Source: Adiantum capillus-veneris
Lineage: Eukaryota > Streptophyta > Polypodiopsida > Polypodiales > Pteridaceae
Reading direction: 5' to 3'
NCBI GenBank assembly: GCA_014529385.2
Contig: CM043947.1
Span: 116,856,087-116,920,086 of the forward strand
Length of the DNA stretch: 64,000 nt
Shown here: piece by piece, positions 1 to 13,327 of the stretch
How the letters are laid out: every line of letters begins with the position of its first letter
Position numbering within the stretch: position 1 is the first letter of the stretch
Translations under genes and position numbers: made by a program
The notes under the pieces: model-generated
Told to the model about the DNA's origin: nothing
What the model saw: only the letters and a program-made list of their open reading frames with translations
Databases searched by the model: none

Positions 1-2841
<2,841 letters not shown>

Positions 2842-3201
2842 GAGGGGGCACATTTGGAAGTTGTAAATCAAGCAAAGCATGACACATTTCTCCACCATGC
2901 CCCGACTACTAATCTGTTAGTGAATCCTCTCACCCATGAGAAAATTGTGTTGCTAAGCATATGCTGCAATCAACACAGAGGACTATGCATTCAGCTTATA
3001 TGCTTGTTTTTGCAGTAGCCCCTGGCTGCGATCTAGTTGTGGATTCTCTCACAATGATCAGGTGCTTGTGCATTGCCTTAGGCATTCAAGGTGCATGCTT
3101 AGATGATTGCATCTAAGGAGAGCCCACGCAATTGCCTCTGTAGAAATTACTTGACAGCCGTATTCTAGTGGGGTTTTGTAAGGTTTTAATCTTATAATCA
3201 T

Positions 3202-4114
3202 GTGTGGTGTGCAGGCCGATGGAAAGCTCCCAAGCTGAACATCCCACTGCAGGAAAAGTTTTATGTAACAGCAAGAGAGTTTAATGTTGTCCATGGACTC
3301 TCCATGGACGGTGATGACCCCAAATTGGTGAAGGGGGAGCAAATTACATATTTGGAGTGGTTTAGTGTATTCAGAGAGGCGAAGGATCGCAACAAATATC
3401 ACTTCAAATGCAATAGCATTCGTAGCGACATGTACGACCAAGTACTTCAGCTGCACTACAGGGTGTACCAGAAGCCCCCACCAATATGGAAATTAATTCG
3501 GCTTTTGCGAAGGGTTTTGTAAAACAATTCAATCCAGTGGCAATTGCAAGTGGCTCAATCATGCAGTTCAATTGTGTTGATTTTGTTGTCCAGCATTTGC
3601 AGGATACTTCGAGAAAAAGTGGAGGGTGTGTAATACCCACCCCTCAAGTCAAAAAACATAGGAGGGCTCGGTGGCAACAAAGGATGATTGCGCCAGCCAA
3701 GTAGCTCCGAATGTTGTTTCTATTGCCAGGGCAACACCCCTCTCTATTAACAACTCTCAGAAAGTGACAACAAGCCTGTCATATTTCGGGCTTTCTGATT
3801 TGTAGCACATCATGAGTGCAAATGACCATCTCAGAAATCGACTGTAGGATGCTAAACAACAGCTCAAGAATGGGGATCAGGAGCTTGAATCTGCGAGGGT
3901 TCTGAAAGCAAGCCATGATATGGTCAACCCTGTAGTACTTGCTATGAGACATAAGCTTCATGATGCTGAGAATGAATTGTGGTGTCTAGGCCTCGCTGAC
4001 AGTGTGGATGCAAGGAGAGAAATAGACCTCAAGGTAAAGATCGAGACACTGAAGGAGACACTGCATGGTTTGGGGTTTCCTCACAGTGAGGAGACCCCCA
4101 TTGCTTTATATTGA
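3202..4114 (+). pseudogene. uncharacterised coding remnant with coiled-coil segment
   Basis: Three overlapping + strand frames (3202-3522, 3486-3704, 3800-4114) give continuous protein-like sequence only if frameshifts and one stop near 3845 are ignored. The first part is mixed globular-type sequence. The last part (about 3806-4114) is rich in Glu, Lys, Leu and Ala with heptad-like spacing, so a coiled coil is likely. I do not recognise the family. It lies upstream of, and in line with, a RING-like segment (4250-4537) and an FCP1-like phosphatase segment (6914-7656). These may be exons of one decayed gene, which is inference from order and strand only. Confidence 0.35.
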
Positions 4115-4249
4115 CATAACATGTCTTCATGTAAGTGCCGATGGTTTTTGTGATTGAACCTTATGTTTTGAATATGTGCACACTATCCTATGTACTTACC
4201 ATGCCTCTGTTTTGATTGGTTTGTGAATTAATGTGGAGGTGCAGGAAGA

Positions 4250-4540
4250 AAAAGTTCATGCCTGTGATAGTCAATTGCAGTTTCTCATGCAGATAAGTAG
4301 GATGATACAAGGCTCCTTCATCCGCACTACCCTATGCAAGATAGCTATGGACACTTTACAGAGTGTATAGGAGGGGTATGCAATGGGACAACAAGCAACA
4401 TGTGTACTGGCTGTGGTCTGTCACTAGAAGTACACGAAATCAGTGCAATGGTCAAAATGCCATGTGAGCATACCTATCACCTAATCTACTTTGTTGCTGC
4501 ATGCTCCTTGGGGACCGAATGTAGAGCTTCCACCTGACAG
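4250..4540 (+). pseudogene. RING-like Cys/His segment (degenerate)
   Basis: A plausible 3' splice site (gaggtgcag) precedes 4250. Two + frames follow: one ends with a stop near 4370, the other runs 4334-4537. The second contains C-x2-C (CTGC), then about 17 residues, then PCEHTYHL, then C-x5-C. This is the spacing of a RING-H2-type zinc finger (C-x2-C ... C-x-H-x2-H). The position where the next zinc-binding cysteine is expected is a tyrosine (LIYF). Known family: RING-H2 fingers bind two zincs and often act as E3 ubiquitin ligases. Given the missing ligand and the frame break, it is probably non-functional. The palindromic repeat island starts about 120 bp downstream, as if in an intron. Confidence 0.35.
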
Positions 4541-4662
4541 CACAGGATACCGGTTGAATGGTGTGGCAAGGTCACATGGCAAGGACCTCCAATCACACAG
4601 TGTTCTCGTAAGAGAATGTTAAGGAACAGTTATCCATCCTTGATTCCTACACTAGCCCTGTG

Positions 4663-4847
4663 TATGCTAGTTAGCATAGAAGGTATGCTAGTTAGCTTAG
4701 TGGGTATGGTGTCTAGGATAGTGTGTATGGTAGTTGTCAAACCTAGTTATGCTAGTTAGCATAGAAGGTATGCTAGTTAGCTTAGTGGGTATGGTGTCTA
4801 GCATATTGTGTATGGTACTTGTCAAACCTAGTTATGCTAGTTAGCAT
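4663..4847. repeat. 85-bp tandem repeat inside island 1
   Basis: Two full copies (4663-4747, 4748-4832) plus the beginning of a third at 4833. Each starts with TATGCTAGTTAGCATA and includes the segment gggtatggtgtctag. The exact 85-bp spacing shows that the island grew partly by tandem duplication of longer blocks, not only by scatter of the 16-mer. Confidence 0.9.
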
Positions 4848-6100
4848 ACTATGAGATATAGCTACCATACATTGTCATGGTGGTAAGCATATTGTGTATG
4901 CTAGTTAGCACAAATAGTTATCCTAGCTAACATGTTGTGAATACTAGTTGGCATTTTTTGTATGCTAGTTAGCATACTGTGTATACTAATAAGCATACCT
5001 TCTACGCTAGTTAACAAACTATGCATGCTAACTAGCATAGAGAGTTTCCCAGTTAGACACAAAGTATGCTAATCAGCATGTTAAATAAGCTAATTAGTGC
5101 ACAATGTGCTAACTAGCAAACAAGGTATGCTAATTAGCATATTTAATATGTTAATTAGCATACTTTTTATGATAATTAGAACACTGTATGATGGCTAGCA
5201 TGTAAGTATGCTAATTAGGAAAAAGGTATGCTAATTAGCATGCATAAGCATACTTTTTCTTATAGTTATCATACTTTAGCATACCTTGTTAGCTAGTTAG
5301 CACACATGGCTAAACACAATGTTCTAGTTAGCATATATAATATGCTAATTAGCATACTTTTTATGCTAATTAGAACATTTTGTATGATGGCTAGCATGCA
5401 AGTATGATAACTATAAAAAAAGGTATGATAACTAGCATACTCAGTATGCTAACTAGCATACCTTGTATGCTAGCTAGCATTTGGTGCATGCTAACAAGCA
5501 TTCAAAGTTTAGTTAGCATACCTTCTTTGCTAGCTATCATAATGTGTATGCTTGTTAGCATACCTCTATGCTAGTTAACATAGAGGTATGCTAACTAGCA
5601 GAGTTTAGTTAGCATGCATTTTGAGCTAGCTAGCATAATTTGTATGCTAGTTAGCATACCTCTTTGCTACCTCTTTGCTAGTTATCGTAATGTGTATTTT
5701 AGTTAGCATGCACAATATGCTAACCAGCAAAAATGGTATGCTAATTAGCAAAGATTTTATGTTTATTAGCATAACTTATCCTCTAGTTAGCATACCATCT
5801 ATGCTAGCATACATTGTATGCTAATTAGCATACAACTGTGTATGCTAATTAGCATACCATTTATGCTAATTAACATAGCATGTATGCTAATTTTCACACC
5901 ATCAATAATAAGCATACCATTAACATACACACAATTTTGCCTATTAACCTTTTATATATGCTAATTAGCATACATTCTCTACTAGTTAGCATACACACTA
6001 TATTCACACTTCCTTGTTAGCATATTTTGTATGCTAGTTAGCATATATGATCATTGTGGTTAGCACACTTTGTATACTAGCTAGCATAGTTAGCATAGAC
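4663..6100. repeat. palindromic TATGCTAATTAGCATA repeat island 1
   Basis: About 1.4 kb made almost wholly of copies and near-copies of TATGCTA(A/G)TTAGCATA. The AATT form is a perfect 16-bp palindrome that extends to 18 bp as GTATGCTAATTAGCATAC. Copies are separated by short variable spacers. At the left end an 85-bp unit repeats in tandem, starting at 4663, 4748 and 4833. The island lies between the RING-like segment and the FCP1-like segments of the + strand unit, so it probably occupies an intron. Strand symmetry and the lack of long frames argue against coding. Confidence 0.9.
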
Positions 6101-6205
6101 AATATGAATGTCTACAGGATATAAATGCCTACCATACATGGAATGCTACTTGTCACACTATGCATACAAGCAATCATAATGGTATCGATGAAAATTAACG
6201 GGTGA

Positions 6206-6804
6206 ATGGAATACACAGGTATCAATGATGCAGGATGCGAACCTAACAAGACACATGTCAATCAAAGGAAAGAAGAGAAACTCTGTAATGATGAATCTGA
6301 TGAGCTGGACAGACAGCATGAAAGGGCAGATGTAATGCCACAGCATGCGACAACGCACGAGGCTCTTGCAGATCGTAAAGAAACAGATGATGATGATGAT
6401 GAAGATTTTATCATGATTACTCATCCCAAACCCAAGTCCCCCCTACAAATGATCAAACAAGCATCTCAGAGGAAACACTTAGGAGTGTGCAAGAGGAAGG
6501 TAGGAGTGCGCAAGAGGAAGGTTTCAAGACTATGCAAGACGCCGGTGATGATAGTCCCCTACAGGGTTTTGTAAACAAAGTGAAATCAAAGAGAAAAGGT
6601 GGCCTGGAACAGATTCTGGAAGAACCTGGGGACGAGAAATGTGATGCCCCTCTGAGCACCCTGGATGACATACACGAACACAACAGAGGTGCAGAAAGCC
6701 ATTCACTCACGTGCTTGCAAGAAATTATGTTGAATCTGTTCCCTATTGTGTCCAAGTTATGTAGTGTTAGCAAGCTCCACACCCTGTGGCATGTATCTCT
6801 CTAG
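6206..6804 (+). pseudogene. acidic/basic linker exon(s) upstream of FCP1-like domain
   Basis: Two overlapping + frames (6206-6574 and 6487-6804). The first carries an acidic run (six consecutive Asp plus Glu) followed by Lys/Arg-rich sequence. The second continues as a charged, low-complexity linker in the same frame as the FCP1-like exon at 6914. An apparent frame change occurs near 6480-6570, where a short Lys/Arg-coding motif is duplicated (gtgcaagaggaagg, then gtgcgcaagaggaagg). An intron can be drawn from a GT near 6760-6790 to the acceptor at 6913 (atgtcacag). No catalytic motif is present here. It is best read as the disordered N-terminal part of the phosphatase-like protein. Confidence 0.4.
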
Positions 6805-6913
6805 ATATTTATAATGGAAAAACTCTTTTCAATATTATTTTACTATGCAACAAGTCAGTAGTTTTTGCTTTTCCTTTATGATGTCTTTATTCGATACCAT
6901 TCCTATGTCACAG

Positions 6914-7656
6914 GGCAAGAGAAATTGCAGCTAGTTGCCCTGCATGATTTGAATTATGCCATTGCATGCAAAATCATACAAAAGCGGCATATTGCCAAGG
7001 CTAGACAGCTACGAAAAGAAAAAGCCAAGATTGAGAAGCGCCTGGCTAGCTATCTTAAACACTTAATGAAAATAAATGAGTACTTCAGTTATGTTCATCC
7101 CTCGGGGGAAGTTATTTTTGCTGAGTGGTATGCAGTGCCAGACCCAATATGCGTGCCAAAGCCATTGCCAGACGAGGGGCGCACTTTGGTTCTTGATTTA
7201 AATGGCCTGCTTGTTCAAGTTGTAGAGCCAATGCACGGTGACATTCCCCCTAAACATGCAGGGGAAATGATAAAGTACAATGTACAAGATAGGAGGTTGG
7301 TATTTTGTTGCAAAGACAGCCACAAATTTTTGGATTGGTGCCTCTGTTTTTTCCATGTGTATATATGGAGCACCAGCATGGCACCTAAAGCGAGTGCAAT
7401 ATTAGAAACAATATTCAAAGAGCATCGGGATAAGCTGAGAGGTGTGTTTACACAAAGTCATTGTAGTGGCCAGCCTTGGCAGATAAATAATAAGCATGTA
7501 TATTTGAAGGATTTGAGATTGTTTTGGAAGAACTGCAACTTTAGGCCCCAAAACAGTCTAATTATTGACGATAGTATGTACAAAGTGTGCCAGAACCCTG
7601 ACGAAAGCTGGCTTGTTACTCCTAAGATAGATGACCAGCAGACCAAAGAACAGTAG
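6914..7656 (+). pseudogene. FCP1/NIF-type HAD phosphatase-like protein (probably catalytically altered)
   Basis: The open frame containing this segment (6865-7656, 263 codons, numbered from 6865) holds a basic helical stretch (about 45-75) and then an FCP1-like HAD domain. HAD motif I is DLNGLL (residues 111-116, bases 7195-7212). Motif II is in WSTSM (168-172). Motif III/IV is SLIIDDSMYK (around 231-240). In FCP1/SCP/TIM50-type phosphatases motif I is DxDxT/V: the first Asp forms the phospho-enzyme and the second is the acid/base. Here the second Asp is Asn, which predicts weak or no activity. I recall plant FCP1-like proteins with a DLNGLL-type motif, so this may be a family trait. The frame stops at 7656, but meaningful sequence resumes after a one-base shift (KLPDRYFEQLA), so this copy is probably broken. 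Confidence 0.7.
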
Positions 7657-8060
7657 CAAAACTTCCTGATAGATACTTTGAGCAGCTGGCTATTCCTATG
7701 GCTGGCAATCAGAGGATCGTGCAGTGTATACAGTGAAAATGCGTTTGATACTGTCCCATATTTTTTTTCACACAAATGATCACGAAGCTGGAATCAGAAA
7801 TGCACCGACGCAATGTGGCCCAGTGTAATGAAGTCATGCAAAGGGAGGCTGTTGAAGAAGCTGAAAGAATAAGAGAGAGAGGCTACAGAGGGAAAAATTA
7901 GAGAAGCAGCAGCAAGAAGAAAGAGAGTTGCAAGAACCAAAAGCTCAGCAAGAAGAAGAAAGAGAGTAAGACCCAAAAGCTCAGCAAACAAAGAATCAAA
8001 CGGACACTAGGCAAAAGCGAGTGTACAAGCGCGCTAAACCACGATCTTGTCCAGAGTAGG
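7657..8060 (+). pseudogene. C-terminal coiled-coil tail of the FCP1-like unit
   Basis: After the stop at 7656, shifted frames encode a short conserved-looking segment (about 7670-7737). From 7777 follows a Glu/Gln/Arg/Lys-rich segment (EAVEEAERIRER, then QREKLEKQQQEERELQEP after a frame change) typical of a long coiled coil. At least two frameshifts are needed to read it through. It ends near 8060, about 200 bp before repeat island 2. No other function can be assigned. Confidence 0.35.
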
Positions 8061-8254
8061 AGGCTCTCTGCAGTTTTGTAACATTATGAGGGAAATTTGT
8101 AAATTGCCTTTCCAATGTTTGTAACTATTCCGACATTCACTTCAGATAGTAACGATTAGATCCTGTACTATCTTGTTTTGAAGACAATACTATGTGTACT
8201 ATTGGCGTCTTGTAAATATTGAATTTGTATACATTCTCGTTGGAAATTAGCAAA

Positions 8255-9582
8255 GGTATGCTAATTAGCATAATGTTTATGCTAGTTAGCAGACTATTTA
8301 TGCTAACACATCCAAAACAATATGCTAATTAGCATAATCACAATAGCTAATTAGAATACATTCTAATTAGCATACTGAGCATTTTCCACTCACAGCATAC
8401 CATAGTATGCTAATTAGCATATACAGTATACAGGAAGCTGCCATGTTTTCTCCTTGAAACCAGCAATGGTATGCTAATCAGCATACTGTCTATGCCAATT
8501 GGCATAAACAATATGCTAATTAGCATGCATGATATGCTAACTAGCATTCCTTCAATTAGCATACCATTGCTGGTTTCAAGGAGAAAACATGGCAGCTTCC
8601 ACTCATAGCATAGTATGCTAATTAGCATACACAGTATATAGAAAGCTGCCATCCCTTCTTGAAACCAGTATACAGTATGCTAATTAGCATACATGATATG
8701 CTTATTGGCATACACAGTATACAAAGAGTTGTTATCTCTTCTCCTTGAAGCCAACGAACCTATGCTAATTAGCATATTGTTTATGCCATTTAACTATGCT
8801 AATTAGCATACCCACAAAATGCGAATTGGCATAAACAGTATGCTAATTAGCATACACAAGATGCAGAGACCTGTCATCTCTTCTCCTTAAAACCAGCAAA
8901 GATATGCTATTAGCATATTGTTTATGCCAACTGGCAAAAACAGTATGCTTATTAGGATACATAGTACGCTAATTAGCATACCTTCAATTAGCATACTGTG
9001 CATTTTTGTTTGTGCTAACTTTCACAGCATAGTATGCTAATTAGACCACACATTATACAGAAAGCTGTCATCTCTTCTCCTTGAAACCAGCAAAGGTATG
9101 CGAATTAGCATATTGTTTATCCCAACTGTCATAAACAGTATGCTAATTAGAATACACAGAGAACTGAAAGTTGCCATCTCTTCTCCTTGAAACCAGCAAA
9201 GGTATTAGCATACAGAATATACAGAAAGTTGCCATCTCTTCTTCCCTAAACCAGCAAGGGTATGCCAGCTGGCATAAACAGTATGCTAATTAGCATTCTA
9301 CTCACAACATAGTATACTAATCAGCATACACAGTATACAGAAAGCTTCCATCCCTTCTCCTTGAAAACCAGCAAAGTTATGCTAATTAGCATATTGTTTA
9401 TGCTAACTAGCATATATAAGTTTATGCTAATTAGCATTAGCATACACAGTATACAGGAAGCTGCCATCTCTTCTCCTTGAAAACCAGCAAAAGGTATGCT
9501 AATTAGAACATTTTGTTTGCTAACTAGCATTAACAGTATGCTAATTAGCATACCATTTATGCTAATTAGCATACCCACAGAA
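8255..9582. repeat. palindromic TATGCTAATTAGCATA repeat island 2
   Basis: A second island dominated by the perfect AATT palindrome. It also contains about eight copies of a longer cassette with the order: tatacagAAAGCTGCCATCTCTT, cttctccttgaaaccagcaa, then the palindrome. Some cassettes are inverted. It lies exactly between the converging 3' ends of the + strand FCP1-like unit (ends about 8060) and the - strand transposase-like unit (ends 9744). Its cassette is not seen in islands 1 or 3, so each island expanded separately from the same 16-mer. Confidence 0.9.
8433..8600. repeat. perfect 46-bp inverted repeat in island 2
   Basis: Bases 8433-8478 and 8555-8600 are exact reverse complements over 46 bp, with a 76-bp spacer that itself contains short palindromes. 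As RNA or single-stranded DNA this would form a long perfect hairpin. The perfect match implies a recent inversion-duplication or gene conversion between arms. Confidence 0.93.
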
Positions 9583-9743
9583 CACAATGAGACAAGTTGT
9601 ACAAATGATCTCTCTTAAACTGAGACCCCTCACCAAATCCATGTATACACAAAGCACACAAGAGACACAAGAGACAGAAGATACCCAAGTTTTTGATAAA
9701 ACTGCATTATCTCCGAGCAAGAAGTATATTGAAGATGCAGTGA

Positions 9744-11605
9744 TTACAACTTAAAATCTGAAGGGCATGCTATTATAGATTTCTTCATAGCTTTTTGGGT
9801 TGATTGTGTACACTTGTCATCTCCTTGGGATGTGCTCCGTGGGTATTTTGATACATGTACCATATGTGGAAGTACATGGACGATGGGCTGTTTGTGGTCT
9901 AGCTTGAAGGTGTATGCATCCAATTGCTCATAACACAGACCTTGCACAACATATGAGCCTCTATCAATTGCATTGCCCCACTCATTGAGGTACCCCTTCT
10001 CCACCTTCTCCTTTGCTGCAACACACTTGACTAGGTAGAAATCCACATCCTTGACGTTGGTCAAAGCATCTGGATTTACAACAAATGTGTCACCAGCACA
10101 TAGAACGCTACTCAACACATCATGATGACCTTCGTATGTGAAGTCATCGTAGGTGGCTGCTTCATCTTTCGAATCTGACGCAGCCTCATCAGGGAATGGT
10201 AGTAGAGTATGATAATCCCAAGGCTGCACGTGAGCTTTACTGACGCAGCGATTCCATCTTCCGTGCATGCATGCATCACAGAAGCATGACAAGGCTCTTG
10301 TTGCAAGGGTAGTTGGATCCCCAAGGTTGTGGCCATGAAAAGCATGCAGAGAGCGAGTTTTTGCCACAGTGGCACAATTCCACTCTACCTCCCTGTTCAC
10401 TTCCCCCTCTTTAACCTCCTAGAACACACTGGCACATTCCCTTTCTTTTGAAAGATAGTGTGAAGGTGCTCCCTGCGAGACAGGTTGGCTTGCCAATAAG
10501 CAACCGCATCAGCTGCACACCGCAAAATAGCTCCATTAGGTTTTAGTTGTTCATGGGTCAAGGTTATTTTCACAACTGCTTATGCACCATCATGCTCTCC
10601 CTTGCCGTGCCCTGATCCAAAGAAGAACCAGATCATCCCCATCTCTGTGAGTCCACCATATCTTGCAACGAAGTAAAAAGGATTGGCTCACTTGAACTGT
10701 GAGGCCACACCATCAGGCCACACCCAATGTTGCTTAGGAGTGACACCCTCTTGTTGTAACCAATCACGGTGTAGCATGAAGCAGTGTTCCACGAACAACG
10801 TGCCATGCACCTTGTCATCTGATATGAAGAAGTGGATGGTTTTGACTACCTCCCCTGCCCTACGGTAGTATGTTAGGTGTACAAACTTGAATGGTTACTT
10901 GACTAGAGTGCCAATGCATTGACTGAATCTCATTTTGTTCCTTGAAGGCATAATTCTCTGCAAAATCAACAACTGACAAGACGACATCGTCCGAAAACCG
11001 AAGAAGGCAATCCTTGAATTGTTGTCCTTGCCATCGAGCCACATAGTTATGAGTGATAAAGAGCTCCAACTTGGTCTTCAAGAGACTCCCAGCACTGCAT
11101 TTCTTTGTGCAAAAGATCTTTTCTTTTGTTATTATTTCCATGCTTGTCTTGAGCTTGTACATACGCAAATACTTTCACATTAATACTATTACCTGGCTTT
11201 GCTCTCTCCAAGCAATATAATTCCAATGTATTCACTCCACATGTCAAACACTCTCCCATCAGGCATTCCCTTCTATGGAAAACTGTATCTGTGGGCTTTG
11301 GACAGAGAACAGACTCCCACATATGTATGACACCTTTGAACGTGTGATGTGAAGCCAAGTAACCCTTGCTAATGTTCTCACTTGGGACACAGATACCAGT
11401 CACAACCTGCTCCATGCAGCCCAAAAGCACGAGAGCGCATGTGGTTCAATGTGTCCTTCAAAAAAGACATTTGCAGATGGTATTTGCAATAGCATGTGTA
11501 TCTATCCTTCAGCCGCCTACAAAAGAATGGCTTCAACATCTCAAAGATTCTCATGCCAGTTTTTCAATCTGGATGTTTTTCCTTGAATCTATGAAAGAAC
11601 TCAAC
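9744..11605 (-). pseudogene. DDE transposase-like protein, C-terminal exon (broken)
   Basis: Read on the - strand from about 11605 to 9744. A plausible 3' splice site (gatgttgcag) precedes a conserved series: KEKHPD; LKPFF followed by a Cys/His cluster (about 11600-11440); EC-x4-C-x2-CG (about 11260-11230); FITHNYVARWQ; VVDFAENYAF (about 10950-10970); EIQSMHW; ISDDKVHG; DGVASQFK (about 10690-10715); GHGKGEHDGA (about 10575-10605); and SCFCDAC (about 10273-10295). I know this block order from uncharacterised mobile-element proteins of animals and other eukaryotes. The conserved Asp, Asp and Glu/Asp would fit a DDE catalytic triad, which is inference. This copy is dead: stops follow QFK and HDGA, and frameshifts occur near 11090 and 10420. 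The 218-codon frame 9744-10400 is its C-terminus. Confidence 0.6.
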
Positions 11606-11711
11606 CTGCAACATCCAAATGATGATCAGTATTTAGATTGCTAACGAGGACATCCAACAATTTCATGAAAACAAATCATAGTGACAATCAACATCCTAAT
11701 GTGCATGCAAC

Positions 11712-13255
11712 AGCGTATGTTAACTAGCATAAAGAGTGTTAGCTAGCATATATCTTGTGTTTACCAGGTAACTCTGTATGCTAGGTAGAGCACAAGGCAT
11801 GCTAATTAGCACAGACCATATGCTAACTAGCATACTCATTAGGACACCCATCATGCTGTTGAGCATACTAGGTGCTAACTAGCAGAAATTATGTTAATTA
11901 GCATACATCTTGTGCTGACTAGCTAGCTCTGTATGCTAGGTAGAACTCAAGGCATGCTAACTAGCATATTCCATATGCTAACTAGCATAACCCTTGTCTT
12001 AAATAGCATACCCATCATGCTAGTGAGCATACTAGTTGTTAACTAGCATAAGTGGTGTTAACTTGCATACTTTTTGTGTTGACGAACTCTGTATGCTAGG
12101 TAGAGCACAAGGCATGCTAACTAGCATACCCAGCCCAGCTGCTAGTTCTAACTAGCATAACCCTTGTCTTAAATAGCATACACATCATGCTATGAGCATA
12201 CTAGTTGTTAACTAGCATAAGTGGTGTTAACTTGCATACTTTTTGTGTTGACCAACTAACTTTGTATGCTATTTAGAACTCAAGGCATGGTAACTAGCAT
12301 ACTCCATATGCTACCTAGCAAACTTCATGTGCTAACTAGCATATTCACTTTCTGCTAGACATCGTACTTATCATGCAATTGAGCATACTAGGTATGTTAA
12401 CTAGCATACCATGTATGTTAATTAGCATACATATTGTGTTAACCAACTAGCTATGCATGCTATTTAGGACCCAAGGCATGCTAACTAGCATAGTCCATAT
12501 GGTAACTAGCAAAATCCTTATGCTAACTAGCATAGTCTATATGCTAACTATCATACTCACTATGCTAACTAGTATACGCATTAGGACACCCATCATGCTA
12601 TTGAGCATACTAGGTGCTAACTAGCATAAATGATGTTAATTAGCATACATCTTGTGCTAACTAGCTAACTTTATATGCTAGGTAGAACACAAGGCATGCT
12701 AACTAGCATACTCCTTATGCCAACCAACATACTCCATATGCTTACTAGCATACCCAACCCATCTGCTAGTTCTAACTAGCATAACCCTTGTCTTAAATAA
12801 CATACCCATCATGCTAGTGAGCATACTAGGTGTTAACTAGCATAAGTGGTGTTAACTTGCATACCTTTTGTGTTGACCAAATAACTCTATATGCTATTTA
12901 GAATTGAAGGCCTGCTAACTAGCATACTCCGTATGCTACCTAGCAAGCTCTATATGCTAACTAGCATAATCACTTTCTATTGGACAACGTATTTATCATG
13001 CAATTGAGCATACTAGGTACGTAACTAGCATACTAGGTTTGTTAACTAGCATACTAGGTTTGTTAACTAGCATACCATGTATGTTAATTATCATGCATAT
13101 TGTGTTAACCAACTAGCTCTGTATGCTATTTAGAACCCAATACATGCTAACTAGCATACTCCATATGCTAACTAGCATAGTCAATATGCTAACCAACATA
13201 GTCCATATGCTAACTAGAAAAAGTCTACAGATCAGTATGCTATTGATCAGCATAT
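11712..13255. repeat. palindromic repeat island 3 (TATGCTAACTAGCATA type) with higher-order repeats
   Basis: About 1.5 kb of TATGCTAACTAGCATA and variants. A higher-order unit starting ctctgtatgctagGTAGA-CACAAGGCATGC recurs eight times, at about 11772, 11927, 12087, 12260, 12451, 12669, 12885 and 13117. Its period rises irregularly from 155 to 232 bp. The island sits within the apparent intron (about 11606-13326) of the transposase-like unit. Its ACTAG/CTAGT core differs by one base from the AATT core of island 2. Confidence 0.9.
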
Positions 13256-13327
13256 ACAAGTTACTAAGGACTAGAGATGTAATGCATAAAATGCATAAGT
13301 TATGGTACAAGTATTTGATTGATCACC

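Noticed and set aside
4663-13255. CRISPR array or prokaryotic repeat cluster
   Set aside because: Spacing is irregular, the repeats are palindromic on both sides, spacers are themselves repeat variants, there are no cas genes, and the surrounding genes are intron-bearing eukaryotic.
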